Assembly (NCBI RefSeq): GCF_033807715.1
Contig: NC_084607.1
Location: forward strand, 12,270,441 to 12,334,440
Direction: 5' to 3'
DNA length: 64,000 nucleotides
Source of the DNA: Cololabis saira
Lineage: Eukaryota; Chordata; Actinopteri; Beloniformes; Belonidae
In this document: positions 1 to 14,356 of the stretch, piece by piece
Numbering within the stretch: the stretch's first letter is position 1
Layout of the letters: each line of letters begins with the position of its first letter
Position numbers and translations under genes: made by a program
Notes under the pieces: generated by a model
Databases searched by the model: none
The model's input: only the letters and a program-made list of their open reading frames with translations
What the model was told of the DNA's origin: nothing

Positions 1-3000
1 CCCCACGTATGCCTTTGCCAGGTTATCTATGCCATTGGCTTGGGATTTCAACAAAACTAGACACCTGCTGGTCACCTCATGACTGGATGCATCTCTGAAC
101 TAATTACACACTGCAGGGATATTTGGATGCAGACGGCACACACAGATTCACAGACTGTTGCCATCCACACGAGGATGATACACAAGCATCCGTGCGCTGA
201 CACACATGCCTACATACCCTGTCACCCAGCTACCGTTTGAGTGATGGATCAGTCTACCCTCAGACTGTCTTGAATATTGCATGGGATCTCGTAGAAGAGG
301 AGAATCCCAACAGAGATATGTAGGACTACTTCTGGAAATCCAGCTCTATTTTTTTATTCTTTCTTTTATGCTGCTGCTAGTAGCGGCTGGTGATCTGTGC
401 TGCTGAGTCTTTTAGGAATCGGCCCGTTCTGTCTGCGAGGTCCAACAGGGACCGAGACTGGCAGCCAAAGAGGAATATAATCTCTCAAGCACAAACACTG
501 AATAGACAAACTCCTCACAAGATGGAGGCTATGCTCCATTGTTGAAGCCAAATGTTCACTCAAGTATCACGGCTTGAGGTGTTTCCTTTGCAAATATGAT
601 TATCTGTGGTGAAAACACTACAAATAAATGACATGGTTAAAATGTATTGCTATAATCCAAAAAAAAAGGGAAAAGAAAGCTATAAGACGGAAAGATAATG
701 CTAACTAATGCAAGTAGGACAACAAGTAAATGGCACTCTAATAGTGAGATAAACAACATGCAGAAAAGCTCTACATGTAGGTGACCCATAAACAAAGTCG
801 GGAAAACTCGGCCTCAAGGTAGAATAAAGGACAAAGAAAAACAAACATGCATATCTATTCTCTACTGATGCATATACAACAACTTTTTAGTTTTTTTGCA
901 AGCATTAACATTTGTGGTTGCAGTAATGCTAAACTGATGTATGTCCAAGTATAGCAGTCTACAGACTACGTTAGCATCTACTGCAGCATCATCATCTCTG
1001 GTTAAGGGGGGAAAGAGCTGGGTGACATTAAATTAAGGACTTCAAAGCAAAAAAAATAAAAAATGAACTTGGGTATTATAGGGACGTTAAACTTATATGG
1101 AGCTGATCGAAATGTAGAATGAGATATGACACGTATATGTTAAAGATGCAGTCATGATGGTACTTGATTAACTAGTATTTTCTTTACTGAGTGATCCGTA
1201 CATATCAATATGTATGTGATGATGTATGTATATGAAAACATATTCATGCTTTTGTGTAGACTAACAATTGAACTTCAGATCCTATGAAATGGTGTCTAGG
1301 TTGAGGTTCCTCTTATGACATAATAAACAGCTGGGAATGGAGCATGACAAGAAGATGGGTAAAGTAATTATGAGTTATAACGGGTGATAATATACAGGTA
1401 GTAAACGGAAAGGAAAAACAGTCTTTTATGGCTCAATAATAGCCAGAGCTGTTTGCAATTCAATTTACTCTGAATGAATCGTTCCCAACTCAGTATCTCA
1501 CTACAAATACTATGTGATTCTGTTCATTATTGCACCTAACCTTCCAGTCATATCCTAAATTGGCAGCAGTCTGTACTCTTTTAGGCTCATCAACCCAATA
1601 ACACTTGAACCCAGCAGAGATTAACAGGCCTTTTCTCCTCCACAATCTTCTCTCTTCTCTCCTATACCATACAATCAGTGTGCATTGTTTTATTCTAATG
1701 AACTGGTCATTGTGAGGGTTTGGCGTCAAAGGAGCTCATCAGCAGCATCTAAACTGCACGCACAGGCTATGGAAACACACACAGACACACACACACACAC
1801 ACGCACATGCCGAACAGAAACAGTGGCCACGCTTCACACCCTGCAAACGCTGCCTTGGGGGCTTCATTAAGTCTGACCTGCACTTCCCTGCCTTCGCGGC
1901 TGCTTTCCTGTTTACCAGCTCTTTCTGCGTTTCCTTTGCTTCGCCTCCGCTATCTCTCCTAACTGTGAATGGTGTAGCAGCGGGAAGCCGGAGCAGCTAG
2001 ACCCTAGCGGTCCAGTCGATAGTAAAAGAGGCTATTGTGACCACGGTGAATGAATGAGGTATTAGGCATTAAGCATTAGGCGTAAGATTTAAGATTAGGC
2101 ATTATCCTAGTCTTGCAGAGTGCAGGTTAGCTGTAGTGCAGCAATCTGGGATTACTGTACATGCACTAGATAGATTAACAGATTAATTCTTGTGTGGGTT
2201 AAGACGGAAATCTTTGAGTCACGGTGCTTCCAGCGAAGTAACCACACAACACTTTTTTTTTGTTTTTTTTTGCTAAACTGGCCAGATGGCTAATGAAACT
2301 TACCTTATCTGGGATTAAAACCCAGTCTGTAGCTATCATACTCTAGCCTGCCAATTACTGCCACGCATACTGGGAAATACTGCCATCGTAATGGACTATT
2401 TATGTCGCAGTCAGCCTGTATCAGCCATCATCCTCTTGTTTCCAGTGTCCTTCTCCTTCTGTTCCCTGTGCGTTCTCCCAGTCTGTCTCTGTGCGGTCCA
2501 TGTTTCACTGATTGTGCTGTCTATTACTCCACACACCTGTGGCTCACCATTCCAGCCTTCCAGCAGTATATCTATAACAACCCTCTCTCTGTAAATTGTC
2601 ATTTTGTCAGTTTTCCCTCACGTCGTGCACAACCAGGCCTTTGCACAAAGCTGAAGATAAATAACAAGTATTGAAGGCTTGCTTTAATCTGTGCCCTCTG
2701 TCTGTCTAGGATTATCCAGTACTCATCAGTTTGTCCTGTTCTGTCTTTTGGAGGGATTCCAGTAGATGTGTTCTGTTCAGCTCTATGCCATTCAAGCCAC
2801 GCTGTGATCCGCCATCTACCTATCACTTACCGTTTACTGAGAATTGTGGAAGAAACCTATTGATCTCTGATCCTGTTACTCTTGCTCTGCTCAAGGGTGC
2901 CCAACTAAAGACAAGAACCTGACAATTTATGTCTAGAATCCCGTTTCCTAGCACAGGTCAGCTGGTTCTTGTCAATATAAAAGCTGCAGTGGGAAGTGAT

Positions 3001-3612
3001 GAAAGCTCCAAAATGTTCTCAAAAATGACAGCAAAAAACCTCCCATTAGTGTCTAGCACCCATTTGTGATCGACTGGTAAAAGTGTACGCTGACAGCTTT
3101 GGGCTAATTTTAGACTTTTCATTTTTGTTGTTGTCTGCAAACCATGTTTTTTTTTCGTTGTTTGATGTGACAGCATCGTGGTGATGGTTAATGCTCCACT
3201 TTGATGATCTAAACACCCCCTGCCAATGGTTGGCAGTGGCTTCTTAAGTGCTCTGGGATTTATTTATTTCTTCTCTTTTCCTTGTTTATTTTATTCTAAT
3301 CCCAGTATCTGAGTGCTCAGCTGGCTCGCGGCTATGCCCAGTCCAGTCCGGAGTCATGGTGTGCTCAGAAAAGTGACTGCCGGGAGCATGCTGCTCTAAT
3401 TGAATCCCCCACCTGTTACTGGCATGTACAGCGAGCGTTCAGCAGGGGGCAGGATGGAGCATGGCACGCTAACCCTCATCCATGCTGGACAGTTAATGGG
3501 CGTTAAGGGTTAGGATGCCTGTGTAGGAGAGCAGGGAGTCTCCTGATGGTATGTTGATGCATTAATTTACAGATTGGTGTGTGTAGGTGTATCTTACTTT
3601 GTATGAGTGTGA

Positions 3613-3654
<42 letters not shown>

Positions 3655-5950
3655 TGTGCGCATGCATGTTTGCTGTTCCGAAGCACAGAGAAGCAGAAAT
3701 AGAAAAAAGCGTCAAGAGGAATGTGAGAATGTTCTGTTGTGTGCAAACAAGCAGAGGAGGAGGAGTGGAGTAAGAGAGAGTAAATAGGTTATTTCCTGTG
3801 AAATCAGAATTAGCAGTGAGTTAATTTGCTGAAGAGTGAAAAAAATAGTGACAGAAGAGAAATATAAGGAAAATGAAGGGAGAGGCTCCCATTGTTTTTT
3901 TCCGCTTCCTTTTAGTCTATATTGGGTCAGCTCTTGGAAATAAAAAAACACAATACAGCACGAACAGCCATACAACAGACATACGCACTCAGGACACACG
4001 GGTTCACAGACGCTGAATGAAAGTGCACACTGTTCAGACAGTGGAAGAGGCAACTATGAAACTGGCACCTTTATCAACCCAAACATTCACCCCTAAGAAT
4101 ACCCTTCACTGAGACCAAAAGCGAACAATTGCAAAAGACAGCATATATTAAAATCAAAGTCTTATCTACCTCGGTGTGAAGCCGACACTGAGTGACGGGA
4201 AAGTTGATTGGGACATGGTTGCAGCGGCTACAGGATGCAGATACAGTAGGTGACAGAGGAGCATGCCTTATACTGGCTGACAGAACCTCATAAGATGGGT
4301 AAAGACATGCATGCGTGGCTGTAACATTAGCCGAGCTTGCAGCCTCCCTGAGTTCCACCCCCCCCCTCCCCCCTCCCTCTAATTCCCATCTCCCTCAGAC
4401 TGTCTCTACATAAGGATCTGGAAAGCTGCTACTGTGTTTTATATTCATAACCACCTGCTTTACTCACTCACCTCTCTGTTCTTTGACTATAACATTGCAA
4501 TGACTTCTACATGTACAGTCACTCCTTGCTCTATTCCCTCGCTCCCTTTGCCACCAAAAAAGAGGGTCTTGGTCACTTGACAGTGTTTGTGTGTGGCGGG
4601 TCAGTCCTGATGAGGGGATGCTGCCTGACTCATTGTTTCTATAGCAACGGCATTTCCTCTTTTTTCCATTCACAGCCATTCTTTGAATGTATCTGTCACA
4701 CAATGTACTGGTTTCCCATTTATTACTTTGACTTTTTTAAATGACATAGAGAGCAGTTTAAGTAAGGCACGATTCTTTCTTCGCATGATCCCTAATCCTA
4801 CCCTGCACAGCAATACTAGGATTAATCAGAGCGTATTAACAATGGTTCCTTTTGCTGCCTCATCTCGTTTAGTGAAGGTAAGAGAAAAACCCTTGTTTAT
4901 TTCTGTCAGCACTGATGAAGGGAATACTGAGACAAAAAGGGGACTGAACACTGATAGACTGATAAAATAAATGGAGAGAAAAGGGACAGAGAGCATGATG
5001 GGAAGGGAGTGGCAGCTGGTGCTGACATAGCTTTAAAATAGCCTGACAGTATAGGCCGATGTAGTAAAACGGACTGACATAGAGTTGGAAGTTCCTTGAA
5101 CTGTGACATCATCACCACGCATTGTACACCATGCCAAACCCAATCTGTCAATCGGCTGATCAATTAGTAGCGATCAATTTGACAGACACGGGCAAAATGC
5201 AGTATGGGATATTTATTCAGCCATAAACGGAGAGAGGGAACATTTTGAGCAGCAGTAGAGGGGTGGATTAAGGTGAACACAAGCAGGAGCATAGACATAG
5301 GCGAGGATTCTTCATCTTAATGTTAGTAGGGGGGGAGCATCATAAATATATATATTTATATATCCAGCTGGGTGAGGTGGAAGCAGGAGAAACAGGGATT
5401 TCTAGCTTTCTATTCTATTACAAGCAGGGAGAGTAAAAATGAACGTTTGTGGTGGGGAGGAAAATGTGAGACAATGATTCATGTTAATGAAAGCCACAAA
5501 TACAACAACAGACAAAGGAGGGTCCATAAAACACTCAATGGCAACCTCCAAAATTAGAGTTAATTCCTCCATAGATGGATCCAGCCATGTCACGCAGGGA
5601 AACAGCTGGGAGTGAGACAGATGTGAATAACGAGATCAGTGAAGGTTGACGTTGGTGAGGAGAGGGGGGGAGTTAAGGCTTATTCCAAAGCTGGAAGTAA
5701 AGGCAATTGCGATGTCCTGACCTTGAATGGGGTCAAATCTATCTTTGCTCTTTGAAAAAATCTTGTGATTGAGGTGCCTGGACATGCTGATTAGGGCTCT
5801 TTAAAAAGTGCTTGTGGCTAAAAGTCCAGGCAGCGTCACAGCAGCCATTACAAGAAACTGAAGGGCTCCTTAGGTAAAATAATTCATCTGTGCCACTCTG
5901 CTGGAACAAGAGGCTACAGAAGACCAGGAATGATGCAGGCAATGTATTGG
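1..5950. other. Downstream intron sequence, no gene seen
   Basis: This is expected to belong to the intron after the lectin exon. It contains short homopolymers, a CA tract near 1777-1803, a TG microsatellite at 3617-3650 and a C-rich run near 4358-4375. The small open frames here have no recognisable domain or splice context. No mobile element could be delimited. Confidence 0.5.
3617..3650. repeat. (TG)n microsatellite
   Basis: Uninterrupted TG dinucleotides, 17 units, followed by imperfect GGTGTGTGCG. Such tracts are common in fish introns. Confidence 0.95.
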
Positions 5951-5958
5951 GGTGTGAG

Positions 5959-6701
5959 TAGGCATGGGGCGATATACGATATTATCGTATATCGCGATAA
6001 AAAACGGCCGCGATAACGTTATCGTGGGGTACTGTAATTATCGCCAATTTTTTTTTTTTTTTTTTGTTCACACAAGGCTACCAGCCAGGTAGAAGCCAGT
6101 GTTATTTTTTTCATGTATTTTATTAATATTATTTATTATTATTATTTATTTCATATTTTTTCAGAGAGTAGTACAATCCGTGTGCATTTGACCACTTTAT
6201 TTTCACTCAATCTTTGTGTTGGCCATGCAGCTTTTGTTTTGTATACTACAGAACAGTGCCTTTATTTTATTATTTTTCCAGAGAGCCGTAAGTAGCAGGC
6301 AGCCAGCCACTGTTAAAGTTTCAGAGAGTAATACAATCAGTGTGCATTTGGCTCTACTTTGTCACTTTATTTCTAATTGTCACTTATTTCTTTCGACTCT
6401 CAGGGAAGTATTTTCTTACAAAAAAAGAAAGTTCAAATAAGTACCGGTACCGGTACTATAGTTTACACTTTATAATGCATAACATTTACAGTACACTATT
6501 TGTTCTCTACCTCAAGTGTCACTGTGTTGAGAATGATTTGAGAATAAATGTTCTGAAGGAACCAGTGGATCCACGGTTAGTGTTTTTCCTTGCATTTTAA
6601 GAATTTTATAAGCGACACGCTAATATCGTGATAATATCGTAATCGTGATATTTTTGTCCACTAATATCGTGATATGAAATTTTCATATCGTCCCATGCCT
6701 A
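5959..6701. mobile_element. hAT-like MITE (family B), 743 bp
   Basis: The ends are TAGGCATGGGGCGATAT and the inverse ATATCGTCCCATGCCTA. A perfect 8-bp direct repeat GGTGTGAG flanks it (5951-5958 and 6702-6709), the target-site size of hAT transposons. Subterminal sequence is rich in ATCG/CGAT palindromes on both sides. The interior is AT-rich with a poly-T run near 6049-6065 and a GTACCGGTACCGGTAC motif near 6440-6455. No transposase frame is present, so it is non-autonomous. Confidence 0.88.
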
Positions 6702-6709
6702 GGTGTGAG

Positions 6710-9700
6710 TGGGCATGTTTACTACGCTTTGGTAATAAAGACGTGGGCAAGGTTGAGGGGGACTACAGAGGTGTAAGACCTTTTTCAAAAGAGCCTGTGG
6801 CTTCTTGTGATGGCCAGATGTGATCTGAGAGATAAACCGATAAGTAAATGTCCGGAGAGAAGAGGGTGAGTGAAGAAAAATAACAAGTAAGTAAAAGGTG
6901 AACGGAAAGAGGTGGCAGTAAAATTGAAATGCTATTAATTTAAGAAATGAATGCAAAAAAGAATGAAAAGAGGGCTCTGAAGTACCTGGAAAATGGGATA
7001 GTGTACCAATGATCTGAAGCAGTACTGCTCACTTACTAAGATACCTTAACACAATATCTTTTGTTTAGAGATTACAACAACAAAATGCTTCAAATTGGTC
7101 CTGAGGGGGAAAAAAAGAGGGAAAGACATCTGGTATGGAGAAAAGCAGCTGTTGAATAATGCAATGGGAGAAAGTGCATTTTTTTTCTAAGATCTGGAGG
7201 GACAAGTAAACCAGAACAGTAAAAAAAAGTTGAACACTACCTCAAAAAATGTAAATATGAAATTTGAATAAGTATAAATGCATGTTTCAAAGTGTGTGAG
7301 GCAAACAGCTTCAAGATGGAAATGATTTTTCTTTTTGAAAGGGATGGAAAAAAGAGGAGAGACTTCCCATCCATGAAATGATACAAATGTATGTTGTTTG
7401 CAGATTTATAGGCTGAGATGCGCTTCACAGGAAAGGAAGGATGTTAATTTCTCGTTTATCTCTCTGGATGCAGGACTCATCTGCCCTAATGTTCATTTTT
7501 TCCTTTGTATCTGTGCAGTTGTGTGCGTGGCTGCCAGTGTTTGTGTGGGTGTGTGGAGGTCAGGCTGGTGTCATCACAATCAAAGAGGAAATCTAGAGGG
7601 ATTTTAGAGTTTTGGTTACACGTCAAAGACAGGTAGAAAGAGAAGGTAAGAGGAGGCAATTAGAAATTGAAAGAGAAGAGTGAGGGATATCAACATCAAA
7701 CATGACAACTACACAGGGTGCTGGGTTAGGAGGGAAGATGAGGAAGGGAGGGAAACAAGGGACGAGGAGGAGGAGAAGGAGGAGGGAGGGAGGAAGGGGA
7801 GAGCCGTGGTTGTTATGTTCATTGTGGTCTTTACCTTTTTGATCCACTTCTATTCAAGCATCGGAAAAAGAGAAAGAGGAAGATAGAAAGATAAAGAGAG
7901 AAAGACAGTAAGACGGAGAGAGAGGGAAAGCAAAGGAAATGAAAGAAAAAAACAGGTGCAGGAAAAAAGAGAAAATTGAGATTAAATAAAACGCTGTCCT
8001 TTCTCTTTCTCTCTTTTTTTTTTTTTTAAAAGCAAGTTATCTGTCTGTGTTATGGTTGGCTACTCAGAAAAAGGATGGCTCGAATGGAAAATGAGAAGGG
8101 GGAAAATGGCCTGACCTAGGTTTAAATCCATTTCCATTTCATTTCAGATTTATCAATAATCTTCCAACAAGACAATCCAGCCCCAACCACACACTCTCAA
8201 CCCCACCACCACCCATTTCATTGCCATAGCCTCTCTCCTCCCCACTTTTCTCTTTATACTCAAAGTGCAGCTCCGGGAACCTGGTGGAAAGATAAATGGA
8301 GGTAGAGCGTCATGCCATACTGGAGTCCTCTTTAGCTGTGGAAGAAAACAGAGACTGAGAAAGGGACAGAAAGAGACAGAGGAATGGTATGGAAAATAGT
8401 GATGAACATATCTATCCGTGACCAGTTGTCTTCTGAGAGATCATTGGATCCCTCCTTTTTCTTCGCACTCCTACTCTAAGTTGAAATTAAAGCGGCATCC
8501 TTGATCCAAAGAAAGCATTCTTTTGGCTTTGCTCAATTTACAGAGTCAGGATGCCTGCTATAGAAGTCGGGCAAAAACACTCAGCGCATCGACCATCCAA
8601 TCAATGGGGAGCTGCTGGCTTTGCCTGGCCGAGACCAGCTCATCAAAGAAAAAGAGAACAAACAACAGGAGAAAGGGAGGGCTTGACAGAGTGGAACGCC
8701 TCAGAAACAGAGAGACCAGGAGACAGTCGGGCGGAGGGGAGGGGAAAAAAAAACAAAAAAAAAAGAGGGTCGAGACAAAAGAGGGATGAAAGAAATGTCT
8801 ACAGCAGGCTCATCACAGACGAATCAATAGGTGGGTGTTGCTGAATCACAGTGGAGCCTCGGCCGACACGAGCAGGTAAGGCGTGGCTCCCTCGATGTGA
8901 CAAACCCGCTCGCTCGTGTGGCGGCATCTGGGGAGTTTCGGGAGCGGCCGGAGACGGGGGGGGCGACACAAGCAAAGGATCCCAGCTCTGCCTTTCGCAT
9001 TACAGCACTGCCACTCGCACTCGTCTTCAGTATTTACTGAGACACAAGTGGAGTGTGAGTATATCTCCATGTTCCTCCGGCAGAGACTTGTGAAAAGGCA
9101 CATGACCGGTGGATCCTCGCTGCAAGTGCGATTACGGTGCATGTGTTGTGGAAAAGTCTGATATTCCCAGGGAGCCCTGTGAAACTGTCACGACACCTCT
9201 CAACGTTGCCGTTAGGACAGGAAACAAGTGAGAGAGAAAGGAGGAGAGAGATGTACACAGACACAAAGGAAGGGAAATAGAAGGGGAAAAAAAGATTGTT
9301 AGCAGCAGTGGCCTGAGCGGTTGGGGGATGGGGGGGGTGGCCGGCCTTCCACCTTGGCACAGGCAGGATCAGTATCACTAGATCATTTATCATCTTAGGC
9401 CAAGTTCAAACTGGCAAAACAACCTCTATGAAGACCAAGGGAATGGGATGCTTTTTCAGCCTGGAGGGGTAAACAGGGGAAAATACGAGTGCAAGTCCTG
9501 CAAAGCTGGGGCCGTGGTAAAAAAAAAGCTTCATGTTCCTGGCACCAACAGTGAATGTAATCATTAACTCCAAGGTTAGGGGAGGAGGAGACTGACCACA
9601 GAATAACCAGGGCTTTCATCCTCACTGTACCTGCTGCAGGGGAAAAGGGGAGGGGGTATAGGGAGGTGCATGAGACATCAGAATGCAGGAGTGCACAAAC

Positions 9701-11268
9701 ATGGAGTTTTTTCCTGAATGTTTGAGGAAACTGCTGACTGCAGAGCTTCTCAATTCATGCAAGTATGAGATTACAGCCCTGAGAAAAAAAAAACTGTAAG
9801 ATAAATGGAATTTTATAAACATTCAAGTGTGTTCGTTTTTTCTAAAAAGGGAGAAATGTTGTGTGATGCATAGCAGAGACATGTACACAGAGACAGAGAG
9901 GGAAATCAACTTCTTTTGCACTTCAGCACTGCAGAGAGCGGAAAAAAAAATAAGGGAGGTGGAACACTTCTGTTGACTCCATTTCTTCTATTCTCGGTTC
10001 TCCTGAAAAAGAACGTGAAGAGCACAAATGCACACAGTGTCCCCACATGTTCGTGTGTCTCCAGCAAAGAAACACACACACACACACATGCACACACACA
10101 AATAGAAAAGAAACAGAAACTCATCAAACTCTCTTCACAGTGAGTTAAAGGTTAGATTAAAGCAACCCAGGTTGTTTGTCTGATTATTTCAGCATTTTTC
10201 TTTCAGGGCTTTATTGAGACAGAAGCCGCTACCCTCGCTCCTGTTAATCACTCTGCTCAGCGCTCTCTACAACCCTATCAATTACTCCCACCCAAATGAG
10301 TCCGGCTACAAACACACACTGTCAAAGACACACATATTGTCGGAGCAGCGCAGGACGACTTTGTCTTATCTGCCTTGTTATTTTACTCAGTGCAGAAATT
10401 ACGTGTCCTCTTCAACTTCTTCCGAAACCTCTGCTCTTAGTGTTTTCTTCTAATCGCGCATTTTTCACACATAAAAGAGTGATCTTTTTCCAAAGCCAGA
10501 GCGAGCCCTCCTGCCTCTCACTCACCAAACATTTATGAGCCCCACGTCTAATAGCATCCCTATACATATTAATAGAATTTCATTTTCAGCTACATCAAAG
10601 TGTTTCCTCTCCTCCCCCTGAAAACTTGTCATATTACAATACCATTATTCCTTCCGCTGACAAACTCTTTCCGACAAGTCAACTATGATTTCCAGTGGCT
10701 TTGTGTCCAAAAAGCGATGTCTTGTAATGAATCGGTAGTGCTGAATACATTTGTGGGGGAAGAATCAATTTTATAAAGTGAAACAGCAGCAGAGTCGCAA
10801 AATATGAATGAAAAACACAGGAATATGGAGTTAAGCTTTGGAGAATTAACCTGTACAGCTACCTTACCTCAGTATATAAATGAAATAGCAGCGATACAAG
10901 GTTGGGTCTAAACGGTGCTGCTCATATAATCCCAAACTATAACATTAGGAATCAATAACGACCTAGTGCTGCGTCCTGGAACGGAAGTGGGGACAAGTGG
11001 AGTTCTTGTGTAGGCTGGATTTATTTGGTGTTGGTGAACATTTGCGTTGCAGCTGCAGTGCAGGGTTTTCACTGCAGTAAATACATGCTGCAGTTGCGTC
11101 CGTGCGTCTGCGATCTTAACCAAATCCAGCAGGCAACGAGCTGGCCGGGACAATTCGAAATGAGAGTTCAGTTGAGCCATCTTGTCTTGCTCTGATCCAA
11201 ATGGCAACAAACAATGTCATGTGGCAGTGAGGCTCCTGCAGGGCTTTTTAGCCAGATGATATATGATT
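6710..11268. other. Intron sequence with purine-rich tracts, no gene seen
   Basis: It contains long purine-rich segments on the plus strand (about 7720-7805, 7860-7980, 8650-8790), a relatively CpG-rich patch at about 8850-8990, a G-rich stretch near 9320-9345 and an AC tract near 10070-10101. None of the small open frames shows a known domain. Confidence 0.45.
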
Positions 11269-11270
11269 TA

Positions 11271-11742
11271 CCGTATTTTCTGGACTATAAGCCGCTACTT
11301 TTTTCATAGGTTTTCAACCATGCGGCTTATACAAAGGTGCGGCTATTCTGTGGATTTTTCTTCCACCGCTCGGGGCGCTCTAACCGGAATTAGAATCAAA
11401 ACTAAGACAAAATAAAGGCAAAGAAGAATACGCTACTTCTTCTTTAGCAGATAGAAGTAGGTAGAAGCAGATTTCAAACAGATGAATAGATAAATAAATA
11501 CCGGTTATTTTCTCTTGGTTCTGTCCCGTTTTAATCAGCAAAGTTTCTGCCGTGTTAAAAGGATCTATTTAGGTACAAACATGTACATCATTTACAGTTC
11601 AAAATCCTTCTGTACATGTAGTAAATATCTAATCTAACAAAAGAAATATCTGCGGCTTGCATATCTTTTTTTATTGTTTTTTTTTTTAAATAGAGTGGAT
11701 GCGGCTTATATACAGGTGCAGCTTATAGTCCAGAAAATACGG
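11271..11742. mobile_element. TA-flanked terminal-inverted-repeat element (family T), copy 1
   Basis: It begins CCGTATTTTCTGGACTATA and ends with the inverse TATAGTCCAGAAAATACGG, flanked by TA at 11269-11270 and 11743-11744. Just inside both ends is a second inverted motif around GCGGCTTATA. The 472-bp body has no coding capacity. A TA duplication suggests mobilisation by a Tc1/mariner-type transposase, but the superfamily is inferred from the target site only. A close second copy lies at 17358-17830. Confidence 0.85.
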
Positions 11743-11744
11743 TA

Positions 11745-13954
11745 ACTTGTTAGTGGATGTTGTCTTTTTTTTTTTCAAGGGAATCCCATGCATAGCAGCA
11801 CACACACGTGTTCTAGCCTCTTGTCTCAGCTCAGCTACCAGACTTGAGCGTGCAAGCATTGCTACTGCTGTCACCTTTGCTGTTTCAGGTGACTGGCAAC
11901 ATGGCGCTTGTGTCACATAGAGGACCTTGTCAAATGCAAAAATCACAGGCAGCCATCAACTTAGCTGCACGCCATCTCAGCTGCAACGACACACAACGTT
12001 TACATATCATCTCTCTGTTGTTCACCCTTTTGTTGAGACAACCAACACAAAACACGTGTCAGACTTGGATGGTACCCAAGTGCCCAGCATTCTCCGCCAG
12101 ACGTGAATGATGGGGCATTACCAGAGCGATTAGCAGCAGCAAATTCAATTAATCTTGACAAATCTCTGCTGAGGCAGAACTGAACACAGCAAAGCACCCC
12201 CTCTCCTGGTAATTAAAAGTGGCCAAGTTGAGTGGCGTGTGGGGCTACGATGACTTGGTTTTGGGACGAACAGATTCAGCTCGGAGTCCTAATGTGTCAC
12301 GTCATATCTCGTTTGTTAGTGAAGTACAGTTATAAAAGAGAGCAGCCGACCGTCTGAGTTGTGTGAAAACATATGTATGTATATTCATTTGTTTCTGCAG
12401 TGGACGAGAGCCTCAGAGAACAAGATTTATTGGCTCTTCTTTGTCATTTCAGACAGGCTGGACTTTTTCACCACAGAGGGATCCGCTTACAATATTATAA
12501 GCTGCGGCATACTTCATATGCATTCAACAAAGTTTCAAAAAACACAAGTATGCAGCTATTTAATCATCCCTTTGATTGCATGGCCGAAAAACAACCACGT
12601 CCCTTGTACAGTCAGAGGGGAAATGACAAGATTAGAATGCATGAAGAAAAGGAGACAGTTACAACTAAGCAATTCTACTTTGACCCTCAATGGACAATAC
12701 AATACAGGACATTGGACTACAGTACACACCCAGCAGAGGACTATCGATCACGCCACTGAAGGTGGTCAATGTGACCGCAGTTACCATTGCCTAGAAGAAG
12801 GAGGTAAAAAAGAGTCGAAGATATTCAAACGGAAGACTAGATTCCAAGAAAGGGCTGTAAAGAAAATATTTAAAGAATAATCATCATTGCAATTAAAACA
12901 CTTTCAACAACACAAAACAAGTTCTGTATCTTTAACAAAGGCTACAATATACCCTGTTAAAGTTAAAAGGTAAACTAAGGGAAGAAAAGCACTAGGCAAA
13001 ATAAAGGTAGAGAAGTAAAAGTGATGATGATAAATCCAGGACTGGTTTCTCTTACCTGTGAGAAAAATAAAATGAACAGAGACAGTATAAGTAGCAGAAT
13101 TAATGGAATGATAGGATATCGTGAGAGAAAATATCTGACTGAAATCATTATTGAGAGTGAAAACGAGAAAAAGCATTCAACAGAAAGAAAGAGAGAGATG
13201 CTGACTGTGGGAGATAAAAGTCAAAGTGACCGCAGAGAGAGGAGATGAAGAGGAAGGTGGAGAGAAGAAGATAAAAAGAAGTTAGCTGGTTCATGTGGTT
13301 TAATTCCTGTGGCTCACCACAGCATCTGCACCTGAGGAAAAAGTAGAGACAATCATCCCATATGCTGTCCCGCACCCAAAGAAAAAAGCTACAGTACGTT
13401 CTCCCGTCTTGACCGCACACCCACACGCGTCCCCCCCATCCTTTCCTGCACCCCAATGCTGCTCCTGCACAGCGGAGAGAAGCATCACTGCTCCTCCCCT
13501 CCAGCCTGGTACTTCTTCACAGTGAGGGGATCACTGCTGAGAATAGTAATAGATGAGAGGGAGGAGGGGAGACTGAGAGGAGATTTTCTCATGAGCGAGG
13601 ATCAACACAACACCATATATCCCTTGCTGGGTCTGCTCTACAGGCTGTGTGAGTGTGTTTGTGTATGTGCCTTTGTTTGTGTGTAGATGCTTGTCTCCAG
13701 AGAACGAGTCACAGGGAGACATGGGCGAGTGTGTGTCCTTTGAAAGTGTGAGGTACACACATGCATGCGTGTGTGTGTGTATGTGTGCGTGTTGGGCACA
13801 TGTGCAAGTCACACCTGCCGTAGACTTTTTGAGCAGTGCAACGGAAGTCAGCCGTTACCATGGGGACATTAAAATGCGTGGCACGGTAGGTCATGTGCTA
13901 TTAAAAAAAAAAAGCCTTTTCTGTTTTGGTTTAACTTTCCTATTGTGGGGTGTG
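11745..13954. other. Intron sequence, no gene seen
   Basis: This stretch includes an open frame of 173 codons at 12359-12880 (plus) with no recognisable domain and an overlapping second frame; I do not regard it as a gene. Purine-rich sequence occurs around 13040-13280, and imperfect TG repeats around 13645-13800. Confidence 0.4.
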
Positions 13955-13962
13955 GCATACAC

Positions 13963-14259
13963 TAGGAATGGGTGATATTTTACCGTTCACGATATACCGT
14001 CAAAAAAAATCCCCATGGTAAGAATTTGTCATCTCGCGGTAAAAACGATAAATTCCCATTGATGACGTTTTTGTGTAAAGCCGGATTTATGGTTCTGCGT
14101 TAAATTGACGCACAACGTACTGTACGTGTGCGTGAAGGAAGGAAGGAAGGAAGGAAGGAAGGAAGGAAGGAAGGAAGGAAGGAAGGAAGGAAGGAAGGAA
14201 GGAAGGAAGGAAGGAAGGAAGGAAGGAAGGAAGGAAGGAAGGAAGGAAAGAAGGATATG

Positions 14260-14356
<97 letters not shown>

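Noticed and set aside
3190..3202. ATGCTCCACTTT considered as an inverse KVEQK mini-exon
   Set aside because: The minus-strand reading gives a valine-glutamate pair but then CAT TAA instead of the expected CAG AAA, and there is no donor site.
12359..12880. 173-codon open frame on the plus strand with a second overlapping frame
   Set aside because: No recognisable domain, no codon or splice context, and amino-acid composition like translated intron. Chance is the simpler explanation.
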